Part shown: positions 46,402 to 57,500 of the stretch, one piece after another | Position numbering within the stretch: the first letter of the stretch is position 1 | Layout of the letters: every line of letters begins with the position of its first letter | From: Haliclona indistincta | Lineage: Eukaryota; Porifera; Demospongiae; Haplosclerida; Chalinidae | Reading direction: 5' to 3' | DNA: 64,000 nucleotides | Assembly (NCBI GenBank): GCA_964017065.1 | Contig: OZ024786.1 | Span: 2,044,411-2,108,410 of the forward strand | Made by a program: the position numbers and the translations under genes | The notes under the pieces: model-generated | What the model saw: only the letters and a program-made list of their open reading frames with translations | What the model was told of the DNA's origin: nothing | Databases searched by the model: none

Positions 46402-48692
46402 TTAGTTAATAACTGAATCATGTGATGAGCATGTGACTAATGGCTGCTTATCAAACATATAATAATACCCTTCACTGTCAACAGGTTCTGACATTGACAA
46501 AAGTTCGATATCACTCACACAATCACTGCCAAATAAGGCATCTTGGAAACTAGTGTAACTTTGTGAAGGTATAATAGACCGAACCTTCTTTCCTTTTCGA
46601 CCACGCCTACTCACTCGAGATAGCTTGCATACTGTAAGATGTGCAGCAAATGGTCTTTTATCCAACAGTTCAATTCCACTGCTTATAGACTCTTCCCTGA
46701 CAATTTCTACAATAAAAGAGAATTGAATAAAACATGTGTACTGAAGCCATGCATACTGCACGTAGATTTGTACCCAAAAACAGTCCAAGGTACATAATTT
46801 TGTATAGATGACCAGAAATTCACAGTAAAAATATTCGAAAATTGAGTTTTTAGCATAAAAATTGCAACACAAGAAGTTTTGTAGTTTTTGGCAAGTTACG
46901 GAAAACTATACAGTTTAAGCGTCCATTGCTTGCACTCTCGTGAGTGTGGACAGTGAGGCAAGTGATACGTTGCTAGGTGATCACCTCTGTGAGAAGTCTA
47001 TTACAGTTAAGTAGATATACATGTCCTTCCCACACAACAGAAACTTTCAAAAATTTTGTTGCTAGCTTATGAGAACATGTTTTAAAAAGTGCATACATTC
47101 CTGACAAAAATATTATACTACATGTAGCATATTATGTATATTGATAAGCATACTTGCCAAAGCAATTATTTTCTCTTTATTTGTCACTTCTACAAACACA
47201 ACAGCACTTCTAAAGTTGCCTATCCCAGCAAAGTCCAATTGAAGTGAACCAGTTAACTCTTTACTAGCTCGCTCAGAAGATTTTGATAATGCTAGTTTAG
47301 CCCTGAAGTAGAAAATGAATAATTAACGTGCATACTTAAATGATCAAGCACTCAGCACAATAGCACACGCACTACACTCACTTTACCCTCACACTCACCT
47401 TGTACGCTAGTCACTCACACATACACTGGTTTTCTTTATCATTCACACACGTACACACACTCACTTGTCAATCCTTCTACTTATCATTCACTCACAAGCT
47501 TACTCACATCTACGTATCCTTTTTGCTTTTTCAAAGATTCCGTTGAATCATCAGACACCAATCTCAGCTCAGTCACTTCACTTACCCACCCACCCATTCA
47601 CTCACTCACCCATTCACCCACCCACTCACTCACTCACTCACTCACTCACCCACCCACCCACCCACTCACTCACTTCACTCACTAATTCACCCACCCACTC
47701 ACTCACCCATCCACTCACCCACCCACCCACCCACTCACCTAAACAATGACTTACCTCTCTATGTCACCATCATTTTTCAACGCCATCACCATAAGCGTCA
47801 AATGAAGTTTCTTTGTCGACACCATCGCAGCAGACAAACCAGAATCAAACTTGACCATTGCTTCTTGCATGGCGGCTACTTTTGAGTGTACCTCAGGAGA
47901 CTTGATTCTCACAGCGACAAAAGCATTCGGAGCTTGTCTGCTAGGCTTTTTCGGAGATGTCGTTGAATCATCAGACTGAGAAGGTGCAAGCTTCAATTTT
48001 TTCCTCTTTTTACGAGACTTTGTGGGTCTAGTATTGTCATCTGTTTCTTCTGTAGCAGAGCGAGAAAGATTTTCTTCTTCGTCTTCTTGTCGTTTTCTTT
48101 GATGTTTTACTTTCTTGCTTCCATAGGGAGTGGTGTGTGAAGTAGTACGTTCCAATGCTTGCCTTTCCATCACTTCAATCGCCAATGGGAGATCGTCCAG
48201 TGAAGATGAAGTATCACTATCCTTATTTGCTTCCGTTGAAAGAAATAGCACTGGATCAGCCAAACTTGAAGAATGTTCTTTACTTGCACTAGTTCCACAT
48301 ATTTCTTTTTGAATTGAATTTTCTTCAATTTCCATTTCATCCTCTTTTCCTACTCTATCATCTTTCAAACATGCCAAAACAGTCTCTTTGTTGGACATTG
48401 CCTCCATATCGTTTTTGTCTCCTGTGCATTGCTTGATTGTCACATCTTCTGATTTCTGAACTTTGTTGACACACTCCGGTTTCAGTAGAAAGGGTGTGAT
48501 AGTAGGTGTGTTAACCACACCCACACTGATGGCAGTGTATGGCACAGAACTAGTTGATACTGCTGAAATTGTGCTAGCATCTTGAAGTGCAGTTGTTTGA
48601 TGTAAAGCAGTGTGTGGTACTGTACTAGAACGAAGTACAGACGTTGTGGTGGAGACAGAGCTTGCCCCTGCGGTTGTGGAGGTACTGGACAT
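46402..48692 (-). CDS. AKAP7-like: AKAP7-like 2H phosphoesterase-domain protein
   Basis: Exons are 48692-47755, 47302-47154 and 46706-46402, phase-consistent, giving 463 residues. The first 250 residues are Ser/Thr-rich and acidic with basic clusters (KKVKHQRKRQ, KSRKKRKKLK) that look like nuclear localisation signals. From about residue 258 the sequence follows the AKAP7 (AKAP18 gamma/delta) central domain: NAFVAVRIKSPEV, then HLTL with His297, LDFAGIGNFRSAVVFVEV, and HLTV with His385. The two HxT motifs define the 2H phosphoesterase fold, which binds nucleotides such as AMP in the mammalian protein. The C-terminal helix that anchors PKA regulatory subunits in mammals is not seen, so anchoring is unsupported. 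A GC-rich motif lies 165 bp upstream, just before a transposon insertion. Confidence 0.85.
47578..47738. repeat. (CACT/CACC)n repeat in AKAP7-like intron 1
   Basis: ACTCACTCACCCACCCACCC units run almost to the 5' splice site. Read on the gene strand, GTGAGTGGGTGGGT units begin 16 bases after the donor GTAAG. Confidence 0.9.
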
Positions 48693-48856
48693 CACACAGC
48701 AAGCCCAAAACAGCGTCCCTGAGACAGCTAGATAAATTTACGTAATTTAAGGCCCTTGGTAACGAATCAGAGCTTACCCGATCGCTGATGAACGGCTTGG
48801 AATAGTTTCACGGAACGCTGTAACATAGATCACAATGTGCTTAACCGTGATCTAGA

Positions 48857-48872
48857 GTGGGCGGGGCTCGTA
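48857..48872 (+). promoter_or_regulatory. GC-box-like motif upstream of the AKAP7-like gene
   Basis: GTGGGCGGGGCTCGTA shares 15 bases with the motif upstream of the UGT gene (30331). It lies 8 bp from the left end of the 5.5 kb transposon. Confidence 0.45.
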
Positions 48873-49124
48873 CCAGTAGTGCACCTATCAATGTCATGCC
48901 CCACTCCCCCCAATAGGGGCAGTACTGGGGCAACGTGGGGATTATTACGCGGGAGTAGTCCTAAAGGTGGGGCATTTGACCGGACTTCCAAGAATACGTA
49001 AATTTACAAGCACGCGCGTGAATTGGAATATCTTTGTCAAGGTAAAGCATGACCGAGCATGACTGTGTTTGACGGCGCCACACGGCTGCGTGTGACCCTT
49101 TCCTCATTATCTAGATTGTAGATC

Positions 49125-49578
49125 ATGGCTCAACAAACCGTAACTGTTTTGGTGTGTCACAAAGAAAGGCGCAGACCGATCAAACTAATCTACGGTGGCT
49201 CTCATGGAGATCTTGAGGCAGAAGTGCGTGCTGCTTTTTCGGATCTTATAGACAATGAGGAAACACTTTTGTTACAAATAAAAGATGAAACTTGGCAGGG
49301 TCTATTTGTTGATATCGCCCTTGACCAGGCAATTCCTGATAGATCTGTTATTCAAGTGATTGTAGTTGATCGTGATGCCGCGGCTTCATCTTCAAACAAG
49401 CATCATCAGGTATTATCATTATGTCTGGTGATATATGATGCTGTTATTGAATTAATTCTTAATGCAGAACACAACTGGCGGTGATAGTATCTGTGTACAG
49501 TCTTCAGCTGATGGGGCATGTCAGGGCGTGGCACCAGGTCATTTGGTGTTTGATAAATCTATCAGCAGTGCAAATGAG

Positions 49579-49668
<90 letters not shown>

Positions 49669-50673
49669 CTGTGTACATGCAATTATGTGCTTTATTTCAT
49701 TCCTTTTATGTAGGATTCAACTTCACTGGCTGCAAATGAGTCGGAAATAAGAAAGCTAGCTCCAATCTATCATCAAAATGTTAAAGCTGGTTCATATCAG
49801 GATTGCATCAATCAAGCTGCGATAGCATTATGCTTAGAGAACCCTACTTTGCTTACTCAAAGGGGCAGGCTTTTGGATATGTCTCGATCTTGTGTTAATG
49901 ACAGTGGTTATCAGTACAGGAAAAAAAAATCCAGGTCAAAACATTTTGGTAACTCACAAACCACAGAGTCTAGTCGACCAAAGCGTCCAAAGCTGGACAA
50001 ATTTCTGCGTGCCACAAGAAGCAATGAAATCAAAGAAGAATTAAACACATTGAATTCTCGCATAGACATCAAGGAGAAGCTTCTGCAGCAAAAAGTGAAT
50101 GAAAGGAAATTCGATGTTTGTGATTCAATTGCTGGTGAGATTGAGAAGCTTAAATGCAGGAGACGTGAATTGGAAAGAGAATTCCTTACTTTGGAGAAGA
50201 AGGAAAAAAAGGCTCAGTGGTACAGCAAGAAAAAGCAACAATCTCCAATACCTTGGTCTTCTGATAGTGATGCTTATCCTTCTGAAACAAGTGAAACCAG
50301 CACACTAAGTCGTTCTACTACACCTGACATAAATTCTCCTCCTTTCTTTTGTATTCCAATTTCTAATAGTCATTCTCCTGATGAAACCAACACTTCCTGC
50401 TGCAGTACAACTAGTTCTGCTCAAGTCACAACTCCTCATCCTGCTTCAACCATCATACCTGATGTGGCTTCTTCTGCTTCGATTTGTAATAGTAGCTCTC
50501 CTGATGAAAACAGCACTGCCTATACAGCTAGCTCTGCTCAGGCCACAACTCCTTGTCCTGCTGCTTGTTCCACATCTCGCTTCTTTAGTGGTGCTACTGC
50601 GTCTGATATTGAAACCTCATCATACTCGTCAACACCTCCCTGCTTTGACTCCACAGACCCTCCGCATTTTTGA
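49125..50673 (+). CDS. transposon protein, N-terminal part: ubiquitin-like fold and coiled coil
   Basis: Exons are 49125-49409, 49468-49578 and 49714-50673, all phase 0, giving 451 residues. Residues 1-85 (VTVLVCHKERRRPIKLIYGG, ending SVIQVIVV) resemble a PB1/ubiquitin-like fold. The third exon has RGRLLDMSR, SGYQYRKKKSRSKHFG (basic, likely DNA-binding or nuclear) and a long Glu/Lys coiled coil (EIEKLKCRRRELEREFLTLE). A Ser/Thr-rich tail follows. Its stop overlaps the start of the transposase frame, which lies in another frame. A splice from 50290 to 50701 would keep frame and join the two into one protein, but the donor (A|GTGAAA) is weak. No function is assigned. Confidence 0.6.
49582..49667 (+). 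repeat. (GT)n microsatellite at a 5' splice site
   Basis: The run begins directly in the donor GTATGT of the transposon gene's second intron and continues uninterrupted for about 86 bp. Confidence 0.95.
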
Positions 50674-53558
50674 ATCGGCCTCCCTGTGAACTCTCTGCAG
50701 GGAGGCCAGTTGATGTGCTGTTACCTATTTATAATGAGTTTAAGAAAATGCCGAAATCTTTTATAGTAGCTGAAGACGGTGTGTATTATAACAAACTAGA
50801 TATGACTCTCTCTGAATTTTCCCGTGTTTGTAAATCTTATTGTGAAGTAACCCACAAGAACTGTCAAGAGTGTGCTCTATTAAGTCAGGCAGCACAGATG
50901 GTTATAATAGAGGGCATCTGTTCACTATCGGCTCTTTTCAAAGAATGCTTTCCTCATGTCAAATACCAAGCAACACATGCTAAAAATCAGGTCTTAAAAA
51001 TTCCTTTGGCATGTATTAGAGTGGGAAATCCATCTGATGGCACATCACAGTTGCTTGTAACTGCATTTGTAAATGGATTTGACTACCTCAAACTTAGAGA
51101 AATCTTGAATATGAAGTTCACGTCTGCTCCTTCACTCTTTACCAAGCAAGATATGAACAGTCTACTTCTATTAGGACAATCCAGTCGTGAGCGTGAATGC
51201 CTTCGCTACGCTGTTTACAAGGCCACAGGGATGACTCAATCACAAGCCAGAAAGAAATTTGGATTTGAAAAGATGGAACAGAGGGCAAAAGAAGTAGAGA
51301 GATGTATCAAAGAAGCTGAACACATTAAGAGGTCATGTCAAGAACTAGCTGAAATACAGGCAGCTGCTTTGACATCTGATTCAAGTGATGAAGAAGAGAT
51401 AGAACTACAATCGCCCAACACTTCTAGTGCGAGTTTTGACAACAGCAAGTTTGATTGTTTGGTCAATCTTTTGAGAGATAGCAACTATAACTGGTTTGAG
51501 TTTTGTGAGCAAGTTCAGTGTGAATTTTCTGAAGAGAATGATATCAACGCCTACTTTGATGAATTATGTCTGAAACTTTCATCAGTTTTTTCTGAGAATG
51601 AAATGGATATGGTTAGACTGTCACAAGAAGCATACAAAGCAGATGAATTCCTTTATACTTACAGCAGAGACAGAGATACTCGTGTCCTAAATGGTGAAAT
51701 CGTAACCGATTCAGAACCAGATGACCCTGTCGATGATATTCAACTTCATAGTAAAGAGTTCCAAGCAGCTGTTGACAAAAAGGTAGCAGCCATCAAGAGG
51801 CAGACTAGAAGGAGGAGAGCAAAGATGATAGCTGACCAGCATTTCTTAGAAAGAAGGAAGTCTAAAAGCCTAACTAGTATTACCGCAACTTACCCTGATA
51901 TTGGAACAACAATTGAGAAGTACGTTGAAGACTGCAACATAGGGGCAGACGCGTGGAGGCGCACGGGTATGCTTACATTTGATGGCAATATAAAAGTCGA
52001 AAAGAAGTGTACTTACACAAGAATTCAAGAGCACCTTCAAAGCGTTTATCACCGTCACTTCTCATATGGAACTGTCGTACAGCTCTGCGTTGCCAGGAAC
52101 AAACGTCGTCTTTCAGCCAAGCGTTACAAAGGAGTTGCACAGGTTGTGAGTCGTCGAGCTAGAAAGGGATTTATGCTCAAATATAACCCAGATACACATT
52201 GGAGCAACACATTGTATCGGTATCTTAACATTCTTCAACTTACAGATGGATCTGACATTTTATTTGTTAACCGTGACGATGCATCTGGCTTCAGACTTGA
52301 TACTCTTACAACTCACCATCAATTTCCAAACCCTACTGTGAGAGGAAAAGAAATTTTAACTACCTATACTGATTATGTTAACCGATACCCTTCGGTATTG
52401 CAAGTTACTAGCTACAATTTTACAGCAACAAAGACCACAGATGAACGATGTGCAGGTGTCGTTAAGGCGCAACCATTATTTCTTAAATCCCCTGCTCAAC
52501 ATGCTGCAGATTTTGACATGGTGTTGAAACAGCCAGAATTATCATCACTTTGTTCCACTCCTCAAGGCCATCAAAAACCTATTGTATGTATCAGGGTTGA
52601 TGGAGCGAATGATGAAGGTCCTTCTCACGAAGAAGTGCAATATTGGTGGTCGCAAAGACACCTGCTACAAGCCAATGTAGTAACATTAGTCACAACTCGA
52701 AGCAGCGGTTCAAGTTACCTAAATAGGGTTGAACTTCAAAACGGCTGTTTGTCTCGTGCTCATTGTAATCTCTTTATTCCTTCTACTCTTCATGGTTTAC
52801 CCTTTAGTACTGAGACTGGAAAGATTGACCAAGACATACTTCATAAAAATTTATCAACAGCCATTGATTTGTATATCAAAAGGTGCGATCGTGCATCTTG
52901 TGGAAGTGCAGAAATCCATCTCTACAAAGGTGCTAATTCTGATCAGTACATGCACAAGAGAGAAAAGCTGTTGGTGTACCTCAAAGGTAATAAAAAACAA
53001 AAGCAGGATCTTCAAGTAAGCTATCCTGAAATGCACAGTGAATTTGACAAGGTATGGGGTATCAGAAATCGTCATATGGTTCATGGACTTCCATCTCAGT
53101 ATATATTCTTTCTTCGTTGTTGCTATGAAGCCGACTGCCCCCATCCGGTGTGCCAAAAAGGAAAACCTCCCGCATTACCTCATTGGTATTCAGGTGGCCC
53201 AACCATTGACTTCTTCCCCTTGCCGGTACCTGATCCGTCACGTCCATGGGGTAACTCTAATTGTCCTGACTGCAAGGGAATCTGCGGTGGTCACTTCCTA
53301 AAACCCAATGAAAACTTACAGAACATCAGAGGAGCAACCAACCATATGCTAAAGCCACCATCTCTAGTCATCAAGGAATTCCTACAATCAAAAGACAATG
53401 TATATGAGACTGCAGACATCGATGAATTAGCAAGATCTGTTTTACTTCCTGCAGAAGAGGTTAAATTTTGGATTGACCATCTTGACACAGTTAAAGAAAA
53501 CAGAAAGCGTGGAGCTCAGAAAGCACGCCTAACTAGACAAGCTAAAAAGCAGTATTAA
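50670..53558 (+). CDS. DDE-type transposase-like protein
   Basis: The open frame has 962 codons with no ATG at its left edge. It either starts at an inner ATG near 50748 or is spliced in after the pyrimidine-rich acceptor CTCTCTGCAG at 50700. A likely RNase-H-like core reads ILFVNRDDASGFRLD (Asp536 or Asp537), IVCIRVDGANDEGPSHEE (Asp644) and SSYLNRVELQNG (Glu688), spaced like a D-D-E catalytic set. Following Cys/His residues (CCYEADCPHPVC, CPDCKGICGGH) suggest a zinc-binding region, and the C-terminus is basic. The wording VDG-x-DE and NRVE recalls a widespread invertebrate transposase group, from memory. Paired terminal repeats around it support transposition as its role. The frame is intact, so the copy may be young. 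Confidence 0.75.
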   Translation: MNRPPCELSAGRPVDVLLPIYNEFKKMPKSFIVAEDGVYYNKLDMTLSEFSRVCKSYCEVTHKNCQECALLSQAAQMVIIEGICSLSALFKECFPHVKYQATHAKNQVLKIPLACIRVGNPSDGTSQLLVTAFVNGFDYLKLREILNMKFTSAPSLFTKQDMNSLLLLGQSSRERECLRYAVYKATGMTQSQARKKFGFEKMEQRAKEVERCIKEAEHIKRSCQELAEIQAAALTSDSSDEEEIELQSPNTSSASFDNSKFDCLVNLLRDSNYNWFEFCEQVQCEFSEENDINAYFDELCLKLSSVFSENEMDMVRLSQEAYKADEFLYTYSRDRDTRVLNGEIVTDSEPDDPVDDIQLHSKEFQAAVDKKVAAIKRQTRRRRAKMIADQHFLERRKSKSLTSITATYPDIGTTIEKYVEDCNIGADAWRRTGMLTFDGNIKVEKKCTYTRIQEHLQSVYHRHFSYGTVVQLCVARNKRRLSAKRYKGVAQVVSRRARKGFMLKYNPDTHWSNTLYRYLNILQLTDGSDILFVNRDDASGFRLDTLTTHHQFPNPTVRGKEILTTYTDYVNRYPSVLQVTSYNFTATKTTDERCAGVVKAQPLFLKSPAQHAADFDMVLKQPELSSLCSTPQGHQKPIVCIRVDGANDEGPSHEEVQYWWSQRHLLQANVVTLVTTRSSGSSYLNRVELQNGCLSRAHCNLFIPSTLHGLPFSTETGKIDQDILHKNLSTAIDLYIKRCDRASCGSAEIHLYKGANSDQYMHKREKLLVYLKGNKKQKQDLQVSYPEMHSEFDKVWGIRNRHMVHGLPSQYIFFLRCCYEADCPHPVCQKGKPPALPHWYSGGPTIDFFPLPVPDPSRPWGNSNCPDCKGICGGHFLKPNENLQNIRGATNHMLKPPSLVIKEFLQSKDNVYETADIDELARSVLLPAEEVKFWIDHLDTVKENRKRGAQKARLTRQAKKQY

Positions 53559-53624
53559 TAATGTTTTCTTTTACATAGCTACATGATTGTAGTATTTTGA
53601 TTTTATAGACATAAAATTCTTTAG

Positions 53625-53630
53625 AATAAA
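53625..53630 (+). promoter_or_regulatory. polyadenylation signal AATAAA (transposase)
   Basis: It is the canonical hexamer 67 bp after the transposase stop, just before a foldback element. Confidence 0.5.
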
Positions 53631-53632
53631 AA

Positions 53633-53908
53633 CTATACATGGTTTCGCGACAGAGGCGTGATGGAATGTTCGCGCTGAATATAATGAGAAAAACGCGCTA
53701 TGACGAGGTGACCGCCTACTGGTGGACAGGGTCCACGGATGAATTTCGCGGTAATATACTGATCTACTGTCAGCTCAGTTCGCATACGTTCGCGAATTTC
53801 ATCCGTGGACCCTGTCCACCAGTAGGCGGTCACCTCGTCATAGCGCGTTTTTCTCATTATATTCAGCGCGAACATTCCATCACGCCTCTGTCGCGAAACC
53901 ATGTATAG
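53633..53908. mobile_element. foldback element nested in the transposon
   Basis: It is 276 bp long with arms of about 120 bp that are almost perfect inverses: CTATACATGGTTTCGCGACA on the left and CGCGAAACCATGTATAG on the right. They continue through GGTGGACAGGGTCCACGGAT and a short spacer. Open frames on both strands are by-products of the symmetry. Confidence 0.9.
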
Positions 53909-54482
53909 CCAGTTAGTTGATTCTTAGTCTGCAATTTCTTGTTGGAACTTTGCTCAGTCATCATTCCCAAAATCTACACAAAGAGAAGTCATAGTTAATA
54001 TGCAGCTCAATATTCATACGATCGAGTATCGTGGCAGAACGGATTGCGAGAAATTGTGGCTGTTTTGTCGAGCGACGGATCCACATGACTTTAGCGTCTT
54101 GCCACCCTACAGAGCGATCTTTTCTGGCACACGGTAACTAATACCGCGGAGTATTATACAGATTTTACGTGGCAACTGTTTTCCTACTGCGCGCGTGGCG
54201 GATCGCGGAATGAATGCCGGGGTTATCTTCGCGCGTGAACGCCCGCTGTTCATTTCAGAGCTGAGTTCAAAACGCGTCGATCACCCTGGGGGGTTGATTC
54301 AAATTGTCCCCCAGGTGGGGGATTTGATTCAAATTTTCCCCCAGGTGGGGGGCATTTGACAACACCAACGATCAAATCCCCACCTTCCCCCTATTGGGGG
54401 GAGTGGGGCGTGACATTGATAGGTGCATAGGCGGAGAACTTTTGGTGAGAGGGAAATTTGAAAAAATTGATGAGTTTGCACA

Positions 54483-54485
<3 letters not shown>

Positions 54486-54517
<32 letters not shown>
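54486..54517. repeat. (CA)n microsatellite
   Basis: A 16-unit run lies between the transposon end and the last glypican exon. Confidence 0.95.
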
Positions 54518-54522
<5 letters not shown>

Positions 54523-54532
54523 CAAACAGTAA

Positions 54533-57500
54533 CTAAACAGTTGTTTCTTTTGCTTGTGTGTTCAAATAGTCAATTGTACAAGAACACTTGCACAAGTCTG
54601 GGTTGCTTTGCAGACAGTAGAATCCATGGTGAACATTCACATGTATTTCACTAGATAATGGTGGTCTCTGGCATGATTTAATGTTTTTTGAGGAAGAAAA
54701 GTTTCTGTCATATTCAGAAGACCTTCCAAAGGCCGTTTCCATCATTGGAGAGGATTGAGATAAAGTTGCTGATTTTCCTAGGCTACGACTACCTGGAACA
54801 ATACACATGTTTGTGTCACTAGAAGGCGTTGACACAAGTGTGGATAGTGTTGCGCAAGAATTGGCTGTTATACTGTTGTTGTTCTGTGAATCCGAAGTCA
54901 TTGAGACAGTGGCTTCATAAGCAGCACAGTCATTTAAGACAATCTTAGCTGCATCCTCTGGGTCAAAATGAAAATATGCAGGATTGGCACGCAGTGAGAT
55001 TCTTGGAGGAGGGAGTTTGGGAGGGGCTTGTAGAGGTAGCAGACCGGACTTCTTTGCAATAGGTATTTTATCGTAGATTCCATTGGTTTTTTTCTTCTGT
55101 CGACATAGCTTATGGTAGATGTGGCAGAATAAAAGAAGAGCCATTATGACCACAAATACACTTGCAATTGGAATCGATGCCATGATATTAGCCCCTAACC
55201 CACCATTTGATTGAACTGTACAAAATATTGCTTTAAAAATACATATTTTGAATTCAAGAGTTTCTCACCTGAATTAGTTGGCTTAATAATGTGTGTTTTT
55301 ATAGTAGTTCTTGGTGGTAAAAAGGAATGTGATGACGTACTAATTGATGGTGTGACATTGGGTGGCAATTCAATGTTGCATTCACTACGTGTTCGATCAG
55401 CACAGAGAGTAAGTTTCATCGAAATGCTGTGCAATTGTGTTAACACCTCCTCGTAAACACTGCTTTGAGAAAGCAACTCAAACTCTGAGTTCTTCAGTTG
55501 AGAGGGTCTGTTTGAAAACTGCACAGGCTTCAAGTAACTGTATAGTAAAAATGAGGGAATAATGTTCTGTAATAATTATTATACCAATTATAGTACTCTT
55601 GTAATAACTATTAATTATGTACCTTCCGATTGATTTACCATTCCAACAAGTGTGGTTTCTTTTCGTTATACTCTGACAAAATTCATCAGGCAGATTTTGT
55701 ATCAGTTTTGACACATTGTTGACACAAGACACAGCAATATCCAGTGTAGTAGATAGCATCTGGGGGAAGAATCTCTCAAACTCTGTGACAGAACGCTTCA
55801 TTTGATGACGAGTATTTCTGCTATTGTTGACTGTACTGCAGGCTTTAGACATCTGTGTGATACATATAAACAGAGGAATAAATTTAAGTGTGCACAGTAC
55901 ATCAGCAGTACAGGCTTTACTGTTCGTACCGTGGTCCAATTCTGTGCTGCTTCTCTACCATTCTTAGAGGCAAGCACTAAGACATCATAAATGTTTGTCA
56001 TTGCCTGCCAAGGGTTATCATCATGATCCAATCTCTTTCTCATTGCTTCAAGAGCTGTAGCATATTCACTCATAGCATCACCAACTTCTGTCAAGTCAAC
56101 AAGGCAGCCTCTTAGCACGTTTTGACAAAATGGAGCACAAGGTGGTAGGGCCGCTGTAGTCCCTGAACAAGCCTCACAATGTGTCAATCTGAGCAAGGCA
56201 TCACCACATTCTGAACTGAGAACTTGACTTGATATACTCTCTATAACTTTATCACCAGTCCTTAGGGAAGACACAAATTGGAACAGTAAGCCCATTCTCT
56301 CTTGCAACAAAGCTGAATGATGACGAATATTAGTTTCGATTGCTTGGGTAAAGAATTTCTCCCTCAGACAGTTCCCGAAAGTCAAGTTGGTTGTATTTGG
56401 CATAATACTGATCTTGAAGCTATAATGGTACACAGCGAAAAACATTTCAGCAATGTGCTCCTCAAGGTTAGGAAGATGCAATGAGCGCATTCCTTCAATC
56501 ATGTAGTCAGTGAAAGTGTCCAGGATACCAAAGTTCTCAAATGGATGAAAATATGTATTAAGTAACTCGATTGTTGTGTTGCGCCAAGTTATGATGTGAT
56601 GCGTCAGACTATCTGTATAAGAGAATGATGAACATCACATGTATATAACTTTTCACTGTTTCCAGCTCACTTAGTAGATTGGTTGCATTGCATGAGTTAA
56701 ATATTTTCAAACGGTCGTGGAGTGTTTTCTGCAGATTTTGCACCACATTCCTTCTCAGTAGTCTCTCTGCATTACTGGAACAGCAAGACTCAGCCAACTT
56801 ACATACTCCGCCACTAGGAGACACTAAAATTCACCAGAAGAGTATACAGAAGACCATAATGCATGAGAACTAAATATGACATATACATCCTGTTACTATG
56901 GTTACATCTAAATAACACCATATAAATGCATAGTGAGTAATTATGCTCCACACCAGCTGCCGGATAATTATGGTGTATACAGCTAATGATTCATTATGTC
57001 AGTGAGTACATGAATAAATACCATTTTAAGCACTAATGCAGGCTTGTGACTTGAAACCTTGTACAGCAGTTATATTTGCTTGTACTAAACATAACCATAG
57101 TAATTTAACATAGTTGCATATGTATGAAAACTATACATCATGTTACTATGGTTACGTATAGGTTAACCAATGGGTTCCGAGGCGGCAGCTACAAAATCGC
57201 CGCAATCTCGTCAAATGCAAGCAGGCTAGTTCGGCTATACGCTATGTGAAGCCAGCCTCTCCTCCTTTCGTATGGGAAGGGTATCATGGAGGTAATTTAA
57301 CTTATTGAAGTCAGCTGACTACCTGGAGGATATATATCACCCAGGAAGTGAGCATGACTTCCTGGGTGATATATAATAGTTAACTCCCGGTCTCTGAGGC
57401 GATACGGGATATACATGTATACCGAGGTGGTTAATTATGCTGTTCGAGGGCGGAGTCCGAGGATGGCATAATTAACCACCGAGGTATTATCCCCATCGCC

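Larger units (their letters stand above)
48880..54427 (+). mobile_element. 5.5 kb autonomous-looking DNA transposon
   Basis: The left end TGCACCTATCAATGTCATGC, continuing CCCACTCCCCCCAATAGGGG, is matched by the right end inverted with one change (CAYGC) over about 40 bp. TAG flanks the element on both sides. Alternatively, the palindrome TGCA at both tips is itself the duplicated target. Subterminal GGTGGGG(C)ATTTGA motifs recur near both ends. Inside are a transposase-like frame (50670-53558) and an upstream spliced frame (49125-50673). It sits between the AKAP7-like promoter and the glypican 3' end. The superfamily is not certain. Confidence 0.85.

Noticed and set aside
53633..53908. Open frames of 89 codons on both strands
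   Set aside because: They mirror each other because the DNA is a near-perfect inverted repeat. There is no codon signal beyond the symmetry.
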